Below, piece after piece: positions 23,859 to 36,440 of a DNA stretch of 64,000 bases. The stretch lies in contig NC_135356.1 in the NCBI RefSeq assembly GCF_051622035.1, forward strand, positions 4,165,577 to 4,229,576. Reading direction: 5' to 3'. Under the pieces are notes generated by a model that saw only the letters and a list, made by a program, of their open reading frames with translations, was not told the origin of the DNA and did not search any database. The number at the start of each line of letters is the position of its first letter. Positions within the stretch are counted from its first letter, which is position 1. Origin of the DNA: Arctopsyche grandis (Eukaryota; Arthropoda; Insecta; Trichoptera; Hydropsychidae). The position numbers were made by a program, and so were the translations under genes.

Positions 23859-24318
23859 TATATGTATATAATATGTGTGTAAATATTTTTGTATTTCACT
23901 AATTTGGATTCGTCCATATGCAGTCCGAATCAGTGAGGTTTTCGTTACATACATACATAAGTATTGTATATTTGTATATATATTTTTGTTTTTTGTTTAA
24001 ATTTAACTTGTTGCAATATAACTGGTTGTGTTTGCTGTACTGCGTTAGTTTTGTATTTGCAATTTTAATCTGCATTTCTCCATGCTACACCAAGACCAAA
24101 TTCAAATATTAGTATATTCAAATGAATCTATGTGTATACAAAATATATAATTTTGACAATTTGACAAGTCGATTTCGGAAAATGTTGCATTGCAAAGTGA
24201 ATTGGATTGCGCGCGTAATGAGCACAGTCAGTCAGTCAGTCAGAGATCAGTTGTGTCAATCTTGGAGCATTTAAAAAAAAACAGACTCACAGTTTTGGTG
24301 TACTATTGACAATTGCAG

Positions 24319-24488
24319 ATTAAACGCGCACAGCGAAGACATACAACAGCGAATTCGCGTCGAACATATGGAGCGGCAGTTGGCAAATCTAACGGGACTG
24401 GTGCAGAAAGCGCTGCAGGCTCCGGGCACTGCCCAGTCCCCGAGGGATTTCCTCCCCGTGGGCCCCCATTTCAGAACACCATCTCAAG
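24319..24488 (+). CDS. exon of SRCIN1/SKT-family gene (first coiled-coil exon)
   Basis: Acceptor TGACAATTGCAG, donor TCAAG|GTTAGA, phase 2 in and phase 1 out. It encodes RLNAHSEDIQQRIRVEHMER and then QLANLTGLVQKALQAPG before a Pro/Ser-rich tail ending FRTPSQ. The MERQLANLTGLVQKAL helix matches the conserved segment in SRCIN1/KIAA1217 (ME.Q.A.LTGLVQ.AL). It is among the strongest family markers in the window. Confidence 0.9.
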
Positions 24489-24871
24489 GTTAGATTAGAA
24501 ATTCAAAAATTCATTTCACACACCACATGCATACTTTAATTGATAAAATATATCATTAAAAAAAAATTAAAAAAAAAAACAAGAACAACACTTACTTTTC
24601 ACTTTGACTATTATTAATAAATGTCTTAATAATGCTTATAATATTTTACAAAAAAAAAAAATTACAGATGCTATTCACGTTGTTAACTTTCCAACCATAT
24701 ATGTACATATGTATACATATGTTAATATACATACAAATTCATAGTCTGCTTCTCATCAGAGACGGGACCTTCCAACCGTAGCGTTATTCAACAATCTTAT
24801 TGTATAATTAAAATCCTCATTGAAAACAAACTTATGTAATACATAACATGTATTAAAAGCCAAGTGAATTA

Positions 24872-25447
24872 CACTGTTCGACAAATGACGACTTTTTTTT
24901 TGGTTCAGAGACGAGATATGACTTTTCTTATAGATCTATGCCCAGTAAACACGAATCTGGTAGGTAATAAAAATGTTGATTGGCTCGAGATTCGGAGATA
25001 TATATGTTTTTTAAATCGTGCGATTTTTCTATATCTTGGTGTTGTTCGGTCGATGTCTCAAAATCTGTCAATTTTCTGTTCAAAATGAATATTGGAATCT
25101 ATAGTCGGGTATTTTATCTTTCATTTGTAGTACTTTTCAGCTTTCAAATCTCTCTCAGTAGTCGTCCAGTTTAAATCAAAAGTCAAAAGTACCTATTTTC
25201 ACTTGGGATTTTTTCCCACTGTTAATACTATTTTATATTGAGTATTTTCTATTGAAACATATATATTGGGATAGTGTTCTGGCTACACTATTTTTTGCTT
25301 TCGTTTAAAAGGGTTTATTTGAGAGTGTCTTGAATTTTAAATCGGTAAAATTTCGAGCTAAAAACTCGTACTAGTGGAGCACGGTTTTGTGTTGTGTTAT
25401 ATAAAAGTCATATCTCGTCTCTGAACCATTTTTCGTGTCGAACAGTG
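24872..25447. mobile_element. Harbinger-like MITE, second complete copy
   Basis: A 576-bp relative of the element at 15720, with ends CACTGTTCGACA / TCGAACAGTG and TTA on both sides. The left arm carries the variant inner sequence AATGACGACTTTT seen at the right end of the 15720 copy, so left and right arms are interchangeable between copies. No transposase. Confidence 0.7.
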
Positions 25448-26855
25448 TTATTAAACAGTTATTAAAAAACCAGTATTATTATTACATTACAATTCCCGTC
25501 CCTGATTATGATTGAAAAAGTTACACATCAATCACTAAAATGCTTCGCTTCATATGTAGTTGTTGTAAAGTTAACAAACCAAAAAAATAAAAAGAAAATG
25601 CTATTTACCTCATACATATGTATGTACTATATATAATATATTTATTGTATTTGAATTACATAATCATATATCACTTTTCTTGTCATGTATTTTCAAACAC
25701 AAAAAAAAAATGTTAGTGCACAGGAATCTTTTGAAGTTTTTAGATCATTTTTTTTCAGCTGCAATTTTTTTATGTATGCCATTTACTACATATTATGTAC
25801 ACGTTGTGTAATAATAAAGTAAAAAAAAATAACTCAAATTCAAAAGCCACGTGCACTAATATAATATTGTTCATGTTATTTTATCATGCGCTTTCACACG
25901 ACAGTTGGCATCGATCAGTCATATCCACATGAAACCATCTTGTATCATACGAGAGCTCCGAGGGTACGGCTACCTCGTGCAAATTGACACAATCATCTAT
26001 CGTATGTTTTGCAAACAACAAAACAAGACGAAAACAACCAACCATTACTTATTTCATTATGCGGCTTCTAAACGTGTTGGAAGGCTGAAGGAAAATACAT
26101 CCTGTATCAAGAATTCGTTTCTTGTCAATTTTCGGACGAGTGAATGATTTATTTCACAATGATTCAAAAGGGTCTGAAACTTTATTTTATTATTTTTAAC
26201 AAAAAAAATATACATAGTTGTACTTTTGAATACAATAATTGTTAGGCGCATTGTTGGCTGTTGTTTCAAAGCAACTCAATATACAATATACTTATTAATA
26301 CTCTCTGGAATAAAAAAACCAATGAAAATATTGCTAATTGTTTCTGTGTCGTGTGTTGATGTATAAAAATTTATTTTACATACATACATACATATAATAC
26401 ATATGTATACATACATAACTTCTTGCATACATTCACTTACATATGTACACACCGCCACACACATACGCTCACTGCGAATATTTAATTTAGTGAAATATCA
26501 ACGGTGAATTTTTTTTCTACTGCGGTGCCTTTTGTTTGTTCAACACATACATACATATGTATGTACAATATGTACGTAAGATGTTTAAAAAGTTCCCGAA
26601 AAGTGATACATATTTGGCCGACTTGTTTTATCAGGTTTCGCCGACTTGTTTTATCAGGTTTCGCCACTACTCCACATGCTTATTTTAAATTTGTGTGTGT
26701 GCTTCAATTACATTCTTAGTTTAATGGGATTATGTACTTGTACTATTGAGGGCTTACATTGCAGATGACATTTACATACGTACTTACTTTGAAAAATAAT
26801 ACCGCTTAATTTTCAATTTTCTGTATTTTCCGGGAACTTTTTGAATTATGAGAAA

Positions 26856-27016
26856 TGACGGGCTGAAAACCAGACTGGTACAAGTGACATTTTAAAAAAA
26901 AGCTTGTTTAAGTACTAAAATAATAGCATTTCATTTATGAAATGCTATTATTTTAGCAGTTAAACCAGCTTTTTTTTAAAATGTCATTTGTACCAGTCTG
27001 GTTTTCAGCCCATCAA
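26856..27016. mobile_element. palindromic MITE, TGACGGGCTGAAAAC family
   Basis: The 161-bp sequence is almost entirely one inverted repeat. The left arm starts TGACGGGCTGAAAACCAGAC and the right arm ends with its complement with few mismatches, folding around an A/T-rich centre (AATAGCATTTC / GAAATGCTATT). A second copy is at 28305-28443. Confidence 0.7.
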
Positions 27017-28008
27017 ATATAGTACATATATATATATATAATTTTTTTGTCAACTTACGTGTATACATATATGAAGTCTTGAATGAGAATTTCAATTGTT
27101 CAATATACATATATATGTATGTGTAAATAATTTAATGAGTCTAGTAATATATATTTTTTGATTTAATTTATAATTATGATATATTTTCTTAACAGATTGT
27201 AGAAATTTGTTAACATGTCTTGATACAAAAAAATGTAAATATTTTGGTGTAAATGTGTGGGGAGAATTATTTACATGCATATTATACAGATGTCTCAGCC
27301 GTACGATACCAAACTTACATACACGTCGTTCCGGATAAAAACCCACTAAATTCTTTCGACCTTTAGAAACATCTCTCGAGAATGAATGACGATATAATAT
27401 GATCTCTATTCCCGTATTGTTTTTTTTTTTCTTTTTGCTCGGAACTCGGAACGGAAGTTTGGTTACATATGAGAAACATTCTGTCTGTGCTACGAATTAT
27501 TATATATGCAATTATTTTTAGATTTTGCTATGGGCTTTGTCTTTCTTCAATGATTATTATCATGGTATTTGCTTGTAATTATACTGATTAGAGTCGTCGC
27601 TGAAAAAATTTGCCCGCCCCCACCCCACCTCATCCAGTACACTTAAACGCTCTCTAGATTTCATATCTGCTTTGAATTATACCTCTTGAATTAATGTACC
27701 GTGTGATGATGTAGTTTCCAGAATGTTATTTTCTTGATAGAATACATAGTTGTTCGTTGATTATTATTATTATTATATATATAATTGATATAATTGTTCT
27801 TGGCATTGGTATCATACTACATATATATACATATTATGGACTAATATTATATATATATAATATACTTGCATATATTTTAAAATGAAATTTGTATTGAACC
27901 AAATTAATGCATTTTGCATTCTGTTTAAGTACTTAACATTCCGCTTCAAAACATATTCATATGTATATTTGAAAAACAAAACATACAAATATGAACGTAT
28001 GTATGCAT

Positions 28009-28187
28009 CAGTGGCGTGCCGTGGAAATCTGCCTGTTTTTATCGCACAGCCTTACTCACTTGCGTGTGTGTGCGCAGGATACAGGGGGGAAAGGTGACGT
28101 CACACCAAGTCCCCTTGTGTCCTGCTCGCGCACACGTAAGTAAGACTGTGCGACAAAAACAAGCAGATTTCCACGGCACGACACCAG
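28009..28187. mobile_element. palindromic MITE with CAGTGGCGTGCCG ends, second copy
   Basis: A 179-bp relative of the element at 22241, with inverted arms CAGTGGCGTGCCGTGG and CCACGGCACGACACCAG plus inner arms around CGCACAG. The identical 11-mer TATGTATGCAT flanks it on both sides. This is longer than the 8 bp suggested by the first copy, and the site is low complexity, so the superfamily stays open. Confidence 0.6.
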
Positions 28188-28304
28188 TATGTATGCATAT
28201 GCGGTGCTCCTGATTCAACCGAGTCGCGTTTTTCCCACTCTCGAAATTTCGAAACTTATCGTCTGCTTGGTGTAAGGGATAGAAAAACAGACCACAACAT
28301 AAAC

Positions 28305-28443
28305 TGACAGGCAGAAAACCAGACTGGTACAAGTGACATTTTTATAAAAATCTGGTTAAAGTGCTAAAATAATAGCATATATGAAACTTAAACCAGGTTT
28401 TTTTAAAAATGTCACTTGTACCAGTCTTGTTTTCAGCCCGTCA
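28305..28443. mobile_element. palindromic MITE, TGACGGGCTGAAAAC family, second copy
   Basis: A 139-bp inverted repeat, sister of 26856-27016, with the same CCAGACTGGTACAAGTGACA arm. The two copies lie 1.3 kb apart in one intron and flank the MITE at 28009. Confidence 0.65.
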
Positions 28444-28764
28444 ACTGTAAATATTAAAAAATATACAGTAAGAATTGATTTTGTAAAATATTTTTAATAA
28501 GATGTGTCAACATCTTACAAATGTATGAATGATCACAGTATTTCGTGTATATTAAAGACTTTACACACAGATTTCTGTGCAAGCAGACGAGATATATAGA
28601 AAGTCGGAGTCGGTCGAACGGAGTAGACTCGTGTACACGATATATGCATATGTATGTATATATATAAATATACACACATACATGTACAATTATTATAAGT
28701 TATTTTTTATTTTTGAAGTATTGAAAACCTTGAATTTATTTGAAAATTGTTAACTCGTGCGTAG

Positions 28765-28824
28765 AATCTCCGGATCCCTTTCTGCGCACTGAGAGACCCC
28801 CCAAATTAGGCAAAGGTAGATATC
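28765..28824 (+). CDS. cassette exon with two alternative donors
   Basis: Acceptor ACTCGTGCGTAG, then [17 protein letters not shown] in the frame set by the neighbouring exons (phase 1 in). One donor is AAAG|GTAGAT after 28815 (51 nt). A second, better one is TATC|GTAAGT after 28824 (60 nt, adding three residues, GRY). Both lengths are multiples of three, so inclusion or skipping leaves the gene in frame. The conserved-looking peptide and correct phase support a real alternative exon; no transcript evidence is available here. Confidence 0.7.
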
Positions 28825-28890
28825 GTAAGTGGTCCCCTTTTTTTCATAACAATATTGGTATTTCTCTTTATTCATTTTTGTTTAGTACAT

Positions 28891-28988
<98 letters not shown>

Positions 28989-29632
28989 TCAATTCAATAA
29001 TAACATGTTTGTGCTTCCTCGTAAAGGCCAAATATGCTTGAATTTTGAATACTATTTATTGAGTTGGCTTGCATGCTTTTTTTCAAAAATTCTCACAGTA
29101 TAGGCAATTTAAAAAAAAATGTTTAAGGATTATTATTTTTGTCGACTTGTTTAAACTTTCGCTTGCTTTCTTTATCTACTATGTACATAATAATGTACTC
29201 ACTTAAAATCGACGACAGTTATTCTCTTACAAACGGAAATATCACAAATATGTATGTAATTAAGATAAAATGTATCGAACATTACTAGTGAACTGTCGTG
29301 AACCTGATAATTTAATTGTATCGATCGGACCTTTTCGTGTTTTTGTCTAGTGGGAATTATATTCAAATCATATTTTATTAATTGAATTTTGGTGAAGATT
29401 TGTGAGTATGACGACAATTATACACATAATTTTGTTTTAAAATGTTTAACTGATTACCTATAGATGATATTATTACCTATAGATGTATTATACATACATT
29501 GTATATTCATTTTAGGTTTTTCGAAAAATATTGGCACTTAGATATATATGTATACCTACCTTTCCGATTTTTATTTAACTTTTTTCTATTATAGATTTGC
29601 TTTGACATTTCTCCGTATAGTTTTTCATACCT

Positions 29633-29704
<72 letters not shown>

Positions 29705-31161
29705 TATCTGTGATCCATTAAATTTGTAACCGTATTATTATTAAAAAAAAACTTCATTATTTAACATTTGAGTTGGAAGTGTTTCTTTTAGCGTAAATCA
29801 TATACATATACACATTTTTACGAGTGAAAACATCAAATATTATATAATGGAGGATTGAACGCAATTAGTTTTCTTATAATGGATAGTAAATAAAACCACT
29901 TTTGAAATATGATCATATGTAATGTTTTATATTCTGTATTAGTGTTATTAATGAAAATCTTAACGATTAATTATTTATATGACTTTAAAATTGGTATTAT
30001 TTGTTATCATTTCAATATTGATTATTTTTAACTGAAGCATATCAACATTGAAATGTAGAAAATGTATGTATGCCCAAGTACATACGTACCTATACATAGT
30101 TTGAACTATACATACATACTATACGCTATTTATACCATTGATTTGAGATCGATGTACGTATATATGTACACATAGTTGTGATTATATATTGGATAATTGA
30201 GCATGTTCCATAACCCTTAAAGTCCGCATTTAATAAATACGTACACGTGTGTGCATATACATACATATCATGTATGTATGTACATGTGTGCTACATTTAG
30301 AATGTGTAGAATATTCTTTTAAAAAATATATATGTACATTACATACGTATATTATTAAATACAATGTCAACTATTATTATTGTGAAACAACATCCGTGCA
30401 TGTTTTAGTGCACAATGTGCTATATACTTTAACTGTTACCCTATTAGTACTTTATTTTATTTCATATGCCATATTTTTACAACGATGTCAATTTAGCAAA
30501 ATTGGTTGATTTCAAAGTTGAATCAATTCCATCGACGGAAAGTTTAATATCAATGACTTTTTTATTCGCTTTGGTTATTTGCATGAATTTATTGCCGTAC
30601 ACTTAAATTCGCCGTGCTTTAGAATTATGTTATTTTGTCGTATATATATATTTTTTTTATTTTAACTTGTGTATATGCATATATACATATATATTTTTTC
30701 GTTTCACCAATAGTATGAGACGAGAAACCCCACAAAAAAGTGACATATACTTTTTGTTAATTTTTATCATATATTTTTGTGCTTAGTTCCTTTTTTTTAC
30801 TGTCCAATTTTGAAAATTTAACATGCTTAAGACTCCTTGAAAATTGTGTCAAATGAATTATTTTAAGATCCAAGTTCAGAATGTGTAACAGAATGTTCAA
30901 TGTTCCTTGAAATAAATACAATTGTATTGTATACAAAAATTTTAACACATTGTAATCAATAAGTACGTATTGATAAGTTGTATCCGTATAGACAAAATTG
31001 TATCGTACTATTATTAAATACCAATTAAACTGTCACTAAAATATATTGTTTAAAAAAAATTCATTGATAATATAAGAACATACATACATCTTTTTTAACA
31101 TTATAAATTTTATTTGCAAATTTAATTTTATTCCACGGAATATGACATTCGCTAAGTATTA

Positions 31162-31221
<60 letters not shown>

Positions 31222-31389
31222 TCATACATATTTATATATATATCCGTATTATATATCATTTTTGGTAGTCGAAATATTTAATAATCGTCATTGCATATTT
31301 TTTATTGACGCGTGCACACATACGTGCATGAATTCGATGCATGTATGTGTGCGTGTGTATATTTTTCAACTGAAAATTTCAATTTTCAG
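28816..31389. other. intron sequence with (TA)n tracts
   Basis: TA tracts at 28898-28976, 29638-29698 and 31168-31215. No exon or element ends recognised. Confidence 0.5.
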
Positions 31390-31479
31390 ACAAATCTGTG
31401 TCGTTTGAAAAATCTGTGTCATTTAGTGATGAACCTCCCGACATGAATTCTCCAAAACAACATTCACCTCAACACACAG
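31390..31479 (+). CDS. exon of SRCIN1/SKT-family gene
   Basis: Acceptor AATTTTCAG, donor CACAG|GTTCGT, phase 1 in and out, 90 nt. It encodes DKSVSFEKSVSFSDEPPDMN followed by SPKQHSPQHT. The repeated SVSF motif with acidic and proline residues looks like a short linear-motif segment with likely phosphosites. The phase-neutral length means it too can be skipped in frame. Confidence 0.85.
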
Positions 31480-31693
31480 GTTCGTAATATGTTTCATCAA
31501 AAGGATTTAAAAGAAAAATAAATAATAATTGTCAGATATCAGTAGAGACTTGAATCTGCATTGGTGAGAGTTATGTTAATCGTACGATTCTGGTGCCTCG
31601 ATGCATCGATGGCCCTCGACTTCTTTAATTTTGCTCATATTATATATATATATTGTATGTAATATATGTTGCACTAACAATCTATCTATGCAA

Positions 31694-31885
31694 AATATTG
31701 TTGCCCCCCCCCCCCCCCCCACCCCTTTACTTTTTATTTATTAACCCCTACACCCCCCCCCCCACCCCCAACCCTTTTCGCACATGAAAAAAATTCACTA
31801 GCTAAACTAATCAAATTTATTTAATTCACTAACAAATGTGTTAAAAGCCACCCCAACCCCCCCCCCTACCCTAGCCCCCCAGCAA
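31694..31885. repeat. poly-C clusters in intron
   Basis: Three C-rich tracts: a run of 17 C near 31704, then C(11)ACCCCCAACCC near 31752, then a cluster near 31850-31882. The complementary strand carries the matching G runs. They lie 215-400 bp downstream of an exon donor. Confidence 0.8.
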
Positions 31886-33075
31886 AATTTTGATAATATA
31901 ATTTATACGATCAATATTTTTACTAATCCGTATTTTTCTCTGTCTTCCAACAATCCAAATAATTTTGATTGCTTCCATTAAATTTTTTCTTTTTAATTTA
32001 TTCAAATATCATACAACCAAACTTTTTATGAATTATTATTATTTATATATACTATAAATTTATACTTCCATCCTTTTCTATCTATTGTAGTTTCAACCTA
32101 ACCATCGAATCAAACTTGAAAATCATCGCATAATCCATTCATTCATTCTGTGTAGTGTGTGCATATAATGTATTATATTTTTATATACAAATATACGTAT
32201 AACCGGCGATATCCATAAGAAAATTAAATTAAATCGTATTTAATATATATATATATATAAAATATGTATTAATACTATTTAATTTTTTTTAGATATCGGC
32301 GGCTATACGCAAATGTATATTTTGTGTTTTGGGTTATTTTTTGAGAGTATTTTCTCTAAAATGAGCCTGGCATGAATTAGGCTTCAACACATATGTACAT
32401 ATGTACATTATTAGATTGTTTATGTTTCCTTTTCAGGGACGGGATAACGTTTATTTATTTATTATATTAATATAGGAAAATATTTCTCTTTGAAACAGTC
32501 TTTGAAATTATTTTAGACATGCCATGATGCCTTTTAAAAAAATCACAATACTCCATGTATTGAATTTTCGAAAATATATGTATGTAGATAAAGTAAAACA
32601 TATTGCTCTTCTATGTGAGTTCCTTTTAAAGGTGGAAAAAAAACGAAAAATTCAGAACACAACATATAAAACTTTAAAAGTCATCCTGACATGTCTTAAA
32701 TTCTGATTAAATAAATGATCTCAAAATTATTAGATAGTATTTTTGTTGTCAAGAATAAGTATCTTTAAATTTCTATTGAGCACTTTTTAAATCTATTGAG
32801 CTTCACTTGCGTACCAAGACTTTTTGTCATTCTTCAAATGACGTTTTGTCCTTTTGGATCTGGCCTGTTACTAGATCTATGTACAAAACAAAACAAAATA
32901 ACGACTATGAATCGATATTAATTATCATTATATATAATACTTTACTTCCCGTCCCTGGTTCGAATGTTTAATGAACTTGAATGTTTCGTGTATATGTAAT
33001 GGAACTGTTTGAAATATAATACATTTATACATTAAAATATAACAATATTTAACGTTGATCCACTTGTGATTGCAG

Positions 33076-33138
33076 CCGATACTAAACCAACCAAGCCGGC
33101 GATCAAATCGTCAACTTTGCCTCGTATGTCGTCTCAAG
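33076..33138 (+). CDS. short exon of SRCIN1/SKT-family gene
   Basis: Acceptor GTGATTGCAG, donor TCAAG|GTACGG, phase 1 in and out, 63 nt. It encodes ADTKPTKPAIKSSTLPRMSS, a basic Pro/Ser/Thr linker. It is phase-neutral, so it can be spliced in or out without a frame change. Confidence 0.8.
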
Positions 33139-33169
33139 GTACGGTATATAATAATAATAAAGTATATCC

Positions 33170-33591
33170 GGTGCTACTTTAGTATGTGGTCTACCTTCAC
33201 ATATATCTACTTTAGTATGCGATCTACCTTCACGTTTTTACTTCAATGTGCGGTCTCAGTTCTCGCCTGTGACACAGACTGAATAATACCGACCCTAACA
33301 ACCTAATCTTCAATGAATAGGGCCAACCTTAACTTAACCTAACCTATCCTGACCCTTAAATAAATAGGTGTTGGCAAAAAAAAAACATATCTTAGCAGCC
33401 AACACCTATTTATTTAAGGGTGAGGATAGGTTAGGTTAAATTAAGGTTGGCCCTATTCATTTAAGATTTGATTAAGAGATATGTATCTGTATAAACATTT
33501 CGTTGCTGTGATACAACAAAAAAAAAAAATAGTCGACTGCATTTCAAAGGTAGATCGCATGCTAAGGTAGACCGCATACTAAAGTAGCACC
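33170..33591. mobile_element. palindromic MITE, GGTGCTACTTTAGTATG family
   Basis: A 422-bp element with inverted ends GGTGCTACTTTAGTATG / CATACTAAAGTAGCACC and repeated subterminal ACTTTAGTATGCGGTCTACC-like units. Its centre (about 33309-33467) is a second inverted repeat with arms around AGGATAGGTTAGGTTA. It starts 31 bp after an exon donor. A longer sister is at 44380-44971. Confidence 0.7.
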
Positions 33592-33659
33592 GTGTGTATG
33601 TACTTTTACATATGCATACGCATATTATTTTGAAGTTATTATTATAGTAATGATTACAG

Positions 33660-33826
33660 ATCGAGATCGTTTGAAGCCAGTGCCACCACCGAAACCGAAA
33701 ACCCTGGTCGGAATCCAAGGTGGCTCGGGCATCGCTGGCGGTCATCAAATGCTCATGATGCAATCCATGGATTATTATACGCAACTGAAAATTTTGAGGA
33801 AGAAGTGTGACGAGTTTCGCATGGAC
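33660..33826 (+). CDS. exon of SRCIN1/SKT-family gene (start of coiled-coil core)
   Basis: Acceptor ATGATTACAG, donor GGAC|GTCAGT, phase 1 in and phase 0 out. It opens DRDRLKPVPPPKPKTLVGIQ, a proline-rich SH3-type ligand stretch (VPPPKPK). It closes in the helical MMQSMDYYTQLKILRKKCDE segment entering the coiled coil. The order proline-rich then coiled coil matches the family layout. Confidence 0.9.
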
Positions 33827-34563
33827 GTCAGTATTATTTTAATTGTTATATTATCCACTTACATATGTACATGAAATGTTCTTTGTTATAATACATACAT
33901 ACATATGTAGGAATATGTCGTAGTCGAACTGTAAAATGTACTAGAGATACGTATTTTGGGCATCTATTTTTGTCATTTTCATTTTGCATTTTAGCGTTTT
34001 AGGGCATTAAAAATTTTCAATTTTAGCATCTATTTTTATGAAGAGTTTAATGTTAAATAATAATAAACAATTTCGATGAATTTTAATAAAATTTATATAC
34101 ATACATATATACAATTTAAATAGAACACAACAATTAAAAAATAATAGAAAAATTCCAAAATGTTTTGTATGCTGAGTATTGTGTTCTCCCACCACGAGTG
34201 ACAAAATTTGCCCATTTACTAGATTTTCGAGATTTTGTTTGTGAAATCTAAGCCCTAAGATCGATCGCCTAACTCGGAGTTTCCAGGTCAAAATGACTGT
34301 GTTTGGCAACCCTAACTTGTCTAAGTAACGGAATGAGAGCTCATTTACTAAGCACAGTTAGATATAAATAAAAATCTGTTCGCCCTTAAACATGCAGAGT
34401 CAGTGATTCTCATTAGCCTAGTGCATTATTTGAAAGGGGACACGATTTGTTCGACGATCATGATGCCTAGTAAGATTTGTCAAATTTGCCAATTTTATTT
34501 TAAAGTTGCGTGTACATTCATGATATAATGAGTTAGCATTTTTAACTGGATGTTTTTTTGCAG

Positions 34564-34689
34564 ATGCGGAATTTGCGTCGTATGTCTTTGGCGCAAACGC
34601 ACACTATGCGCGAAATGATATGCGACACTTTTGCCAAGTTTCGAACGGCAACGTCCTATGGTGGAGATTTCAGCTTTTACGAAGATTCG
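34564..34689 (+). CDS. exon of SRCIN1/SKT-family gene (coiled-coil core)
   Basis: Acceptor TTTTTTTGCAG, donor TTCG|GTGAGT, phase 0 in and out, 42 codons. It encodes MRNLRRMSLAQTHTMREMIC and then DTFAKFRTATSYGGDFSFYE. The first half aligns with the SRCIN1/KIAA1217 helix of the pattern MR.D...LR..Q..Q....REM..D...K.R. Likely an amphipathic helix. Confidence 0.9.
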
Positions 34690-34879
34690 GTGAGTTACAT
34701 ACACACACATAACTGATTACTTATTATTATACTTATTATACTGAGATCGTCCAGACATACCTACATATGTGCATATCTTATCTATTATTCCAAAGCATTG
34801 TTCCATTCCAAAGAATTGCTTTCTATCCACTCCAGAAGGCAACAGGAAATATGTAGCTTCTGCTAATGTTCAATCTTAA

Positions 34880-35347
34880 GAGGGCTGGACACCAGCGCCT
34901 TGTCCTTACAAACGTATTACACTTCTCCATTCCTCAATTATGGCACTAGAGAAATTATTTTATAATATTCTATGGATATCCACCATTGGCATGCATCTGT
35001 GCTTTTATTTTTTTGATTAGTTATTTTTTATATGAGCTATGAGCCGCCAAACATCTATAAAATCGCCTCTTTTTTACACCCACGAAAAGAGTCCAGCGTG
35101 CTTATTTAACGCTCGATTTTAAAAAAAATTCGCGCACAGTTGCATAGAAAATATCTTTCTCATACCGATGATGATTTTTTTTTTAAATTGGTCCAGTTTC
35201 GGAGGGGAAAACTGGAGAATACGAAACCTCGATTTTGTCGATTTAAAATAGGTACTATCTAGTCGAGGCGCAACTGTCGCATTCACTCAATATATATATC
35301 GGAGAAAGGAACGGCAACAAAATTAAGGTTTCGGGTATCCAGCCCTC
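34880..35347. mobile_element. TTAA-flanked MITE, complete copy
   Basis: A 468-bp element with ends GAGGGCTGGA / TCCAGCCCTC and TTAA on both sides, the target duplication of piggyBac and Kolobok elements. A 515-bp sister is at 9485-9999, and a partial one at about 37805-37940 sits inside another MITE. No coding capacity. Confidence 0.75.
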
Positions 35348-35555
35348 TTAAGCTGTGTCTATACTATTTTAGCTACATATGTATGTAGTTAGTTACGAAT
35401 ATGTGCCGGAGCTTAAAAATACTAGAATCTCAGAAGTGTGCATATGATTGGGTCTCGTGAACGTACAAGACACCGAGTACATATGTATATTATATAACTC
35501 AACTGATGACTTCAGCAAGATTAGTTATTGTATATTGTGCTATTTTGTTTCTAAG

Positions 35556-35668
35556 ATGCAGCTAGCGCGAGACGAGGAGATTTATAAACAAGAGATGTTG
35601 AAATTAGAATTGGACTTGAGTGATTTAGAATCAACTGTGGAGCAACTGCGAGGCAATGTGATTAATAG
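35556..35668 (+). CDS. exon of SRCIN1/SKT-family gene (coiled-coil core)
   Basis: Acceptor TTTTGTTTCTAAG, donor ATAG|GTAAGA, phase 0 in and phase 2 out. It encodes MQLARDEEIYKQEMLKLELD and LSDLESTVEQLRGNVINR. Dense heptad-like leucines and charged residues indicate a coiled coil, matching the family segment that ends in DLE..VE.L. The following intron is 86 bp. Confidence 0.9.
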
Positions 35669-35754
35669 GTAAGAAATATGATATTCATGTTTCGTAGGCT
35701 CTACATATATATGTATTTGCAAACATTAAATACAATTGAATTGTTTGATTATAG

Positions 35755-35896
35755 AAAAACGCGGGTTAATATGCTGGATGTTGAAAAGATGGCATTGGTT
35801 TTGTCGAAAAGCAGCAAAACTGTGGCCGATTTGAAAGTTCGTTTTCCAATGTTGCACGAAGGCATTAAAAATATGCTAAGTAATCAAATGGAAAAG
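35755..35896 (+). CDS. exon of SRCIN1/SKT-family gene (conserved core)
   Basis: Acceptor TTTGATTATAG, donor AAAAG|GTAATC, phase 2 in and phase 0 out. It encodes KTRVNMLDVEKMALVLSKSS, then KTVADLKVRFPMLHEGIKNM and LSNQMEK. The DVE..AL.L...S.....LK..FP.L motif is the hallmark that precedes FLKEEP in p140Cap/SKT proteins. Confidence 0.92.
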
Positions 35897-36149
35897 GTAA
35901 TCATTATGCGATACATTCTGTGTAAATATGTTTTTAATGTACTACCAGCGGAAATCTATAATTGGTCTTTTGTTATTATTTGTTCTGTTTTGTAATTAAG
36001 ACTGTTGGTTTTCCTTAAATAAAATAAAATATTATACATACATATATATCTACTAATAATATTATACATATAATATAATAAATTGATTCATATTTTTCAC
36101 AAATATTGTATTGTATTTATTACAAAGCATGATTTTTCTTTGACTTCAG

Positions 36150-36250
36150 GTTGTAAGGCAAGAAAAGTTCTTGAAGGAGGAACCGGAACGCTTGGAAATG
36201 GCCCTGCGTCGTTGCAAGAAGCTCACCGGCACGCTGGTCACGCTGAAAAG
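36150..36250 (+). CDS. exon of SRCIN1/SKT-family gene (FLKEEP core)
   Basis: Acceptor TTTGACTTCAG, donor AAAAG|GTAATT, phase 0 in and phase 2 out. It encodes VVRQEKFLKEEPERLEMALR and RCKKLTGTLVTLKR. The KFLKEEP.RL...L.RC....TL motif is the most conserved block of the SRCIN1/KIAA1217 family and fixes the gene's identity. Confidence 0.93.
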
Positions 36251-36440
36251 GTAATTTTAACTGTCAATCTAACAAAAATCCACAAATGGATCCAATAATA
36301 ACGTATCTTTTTTGTTATTGTTAAAGAAATATGCAAGAATGAAAGTGGCTGAATGTTGTTTGATTAAAGAATAGAAAAAAAAAAAAAAAAAAAAAAAACA
36401 CATTTTACGATAATTAAGGAATACAACTATTTCATTGTAG

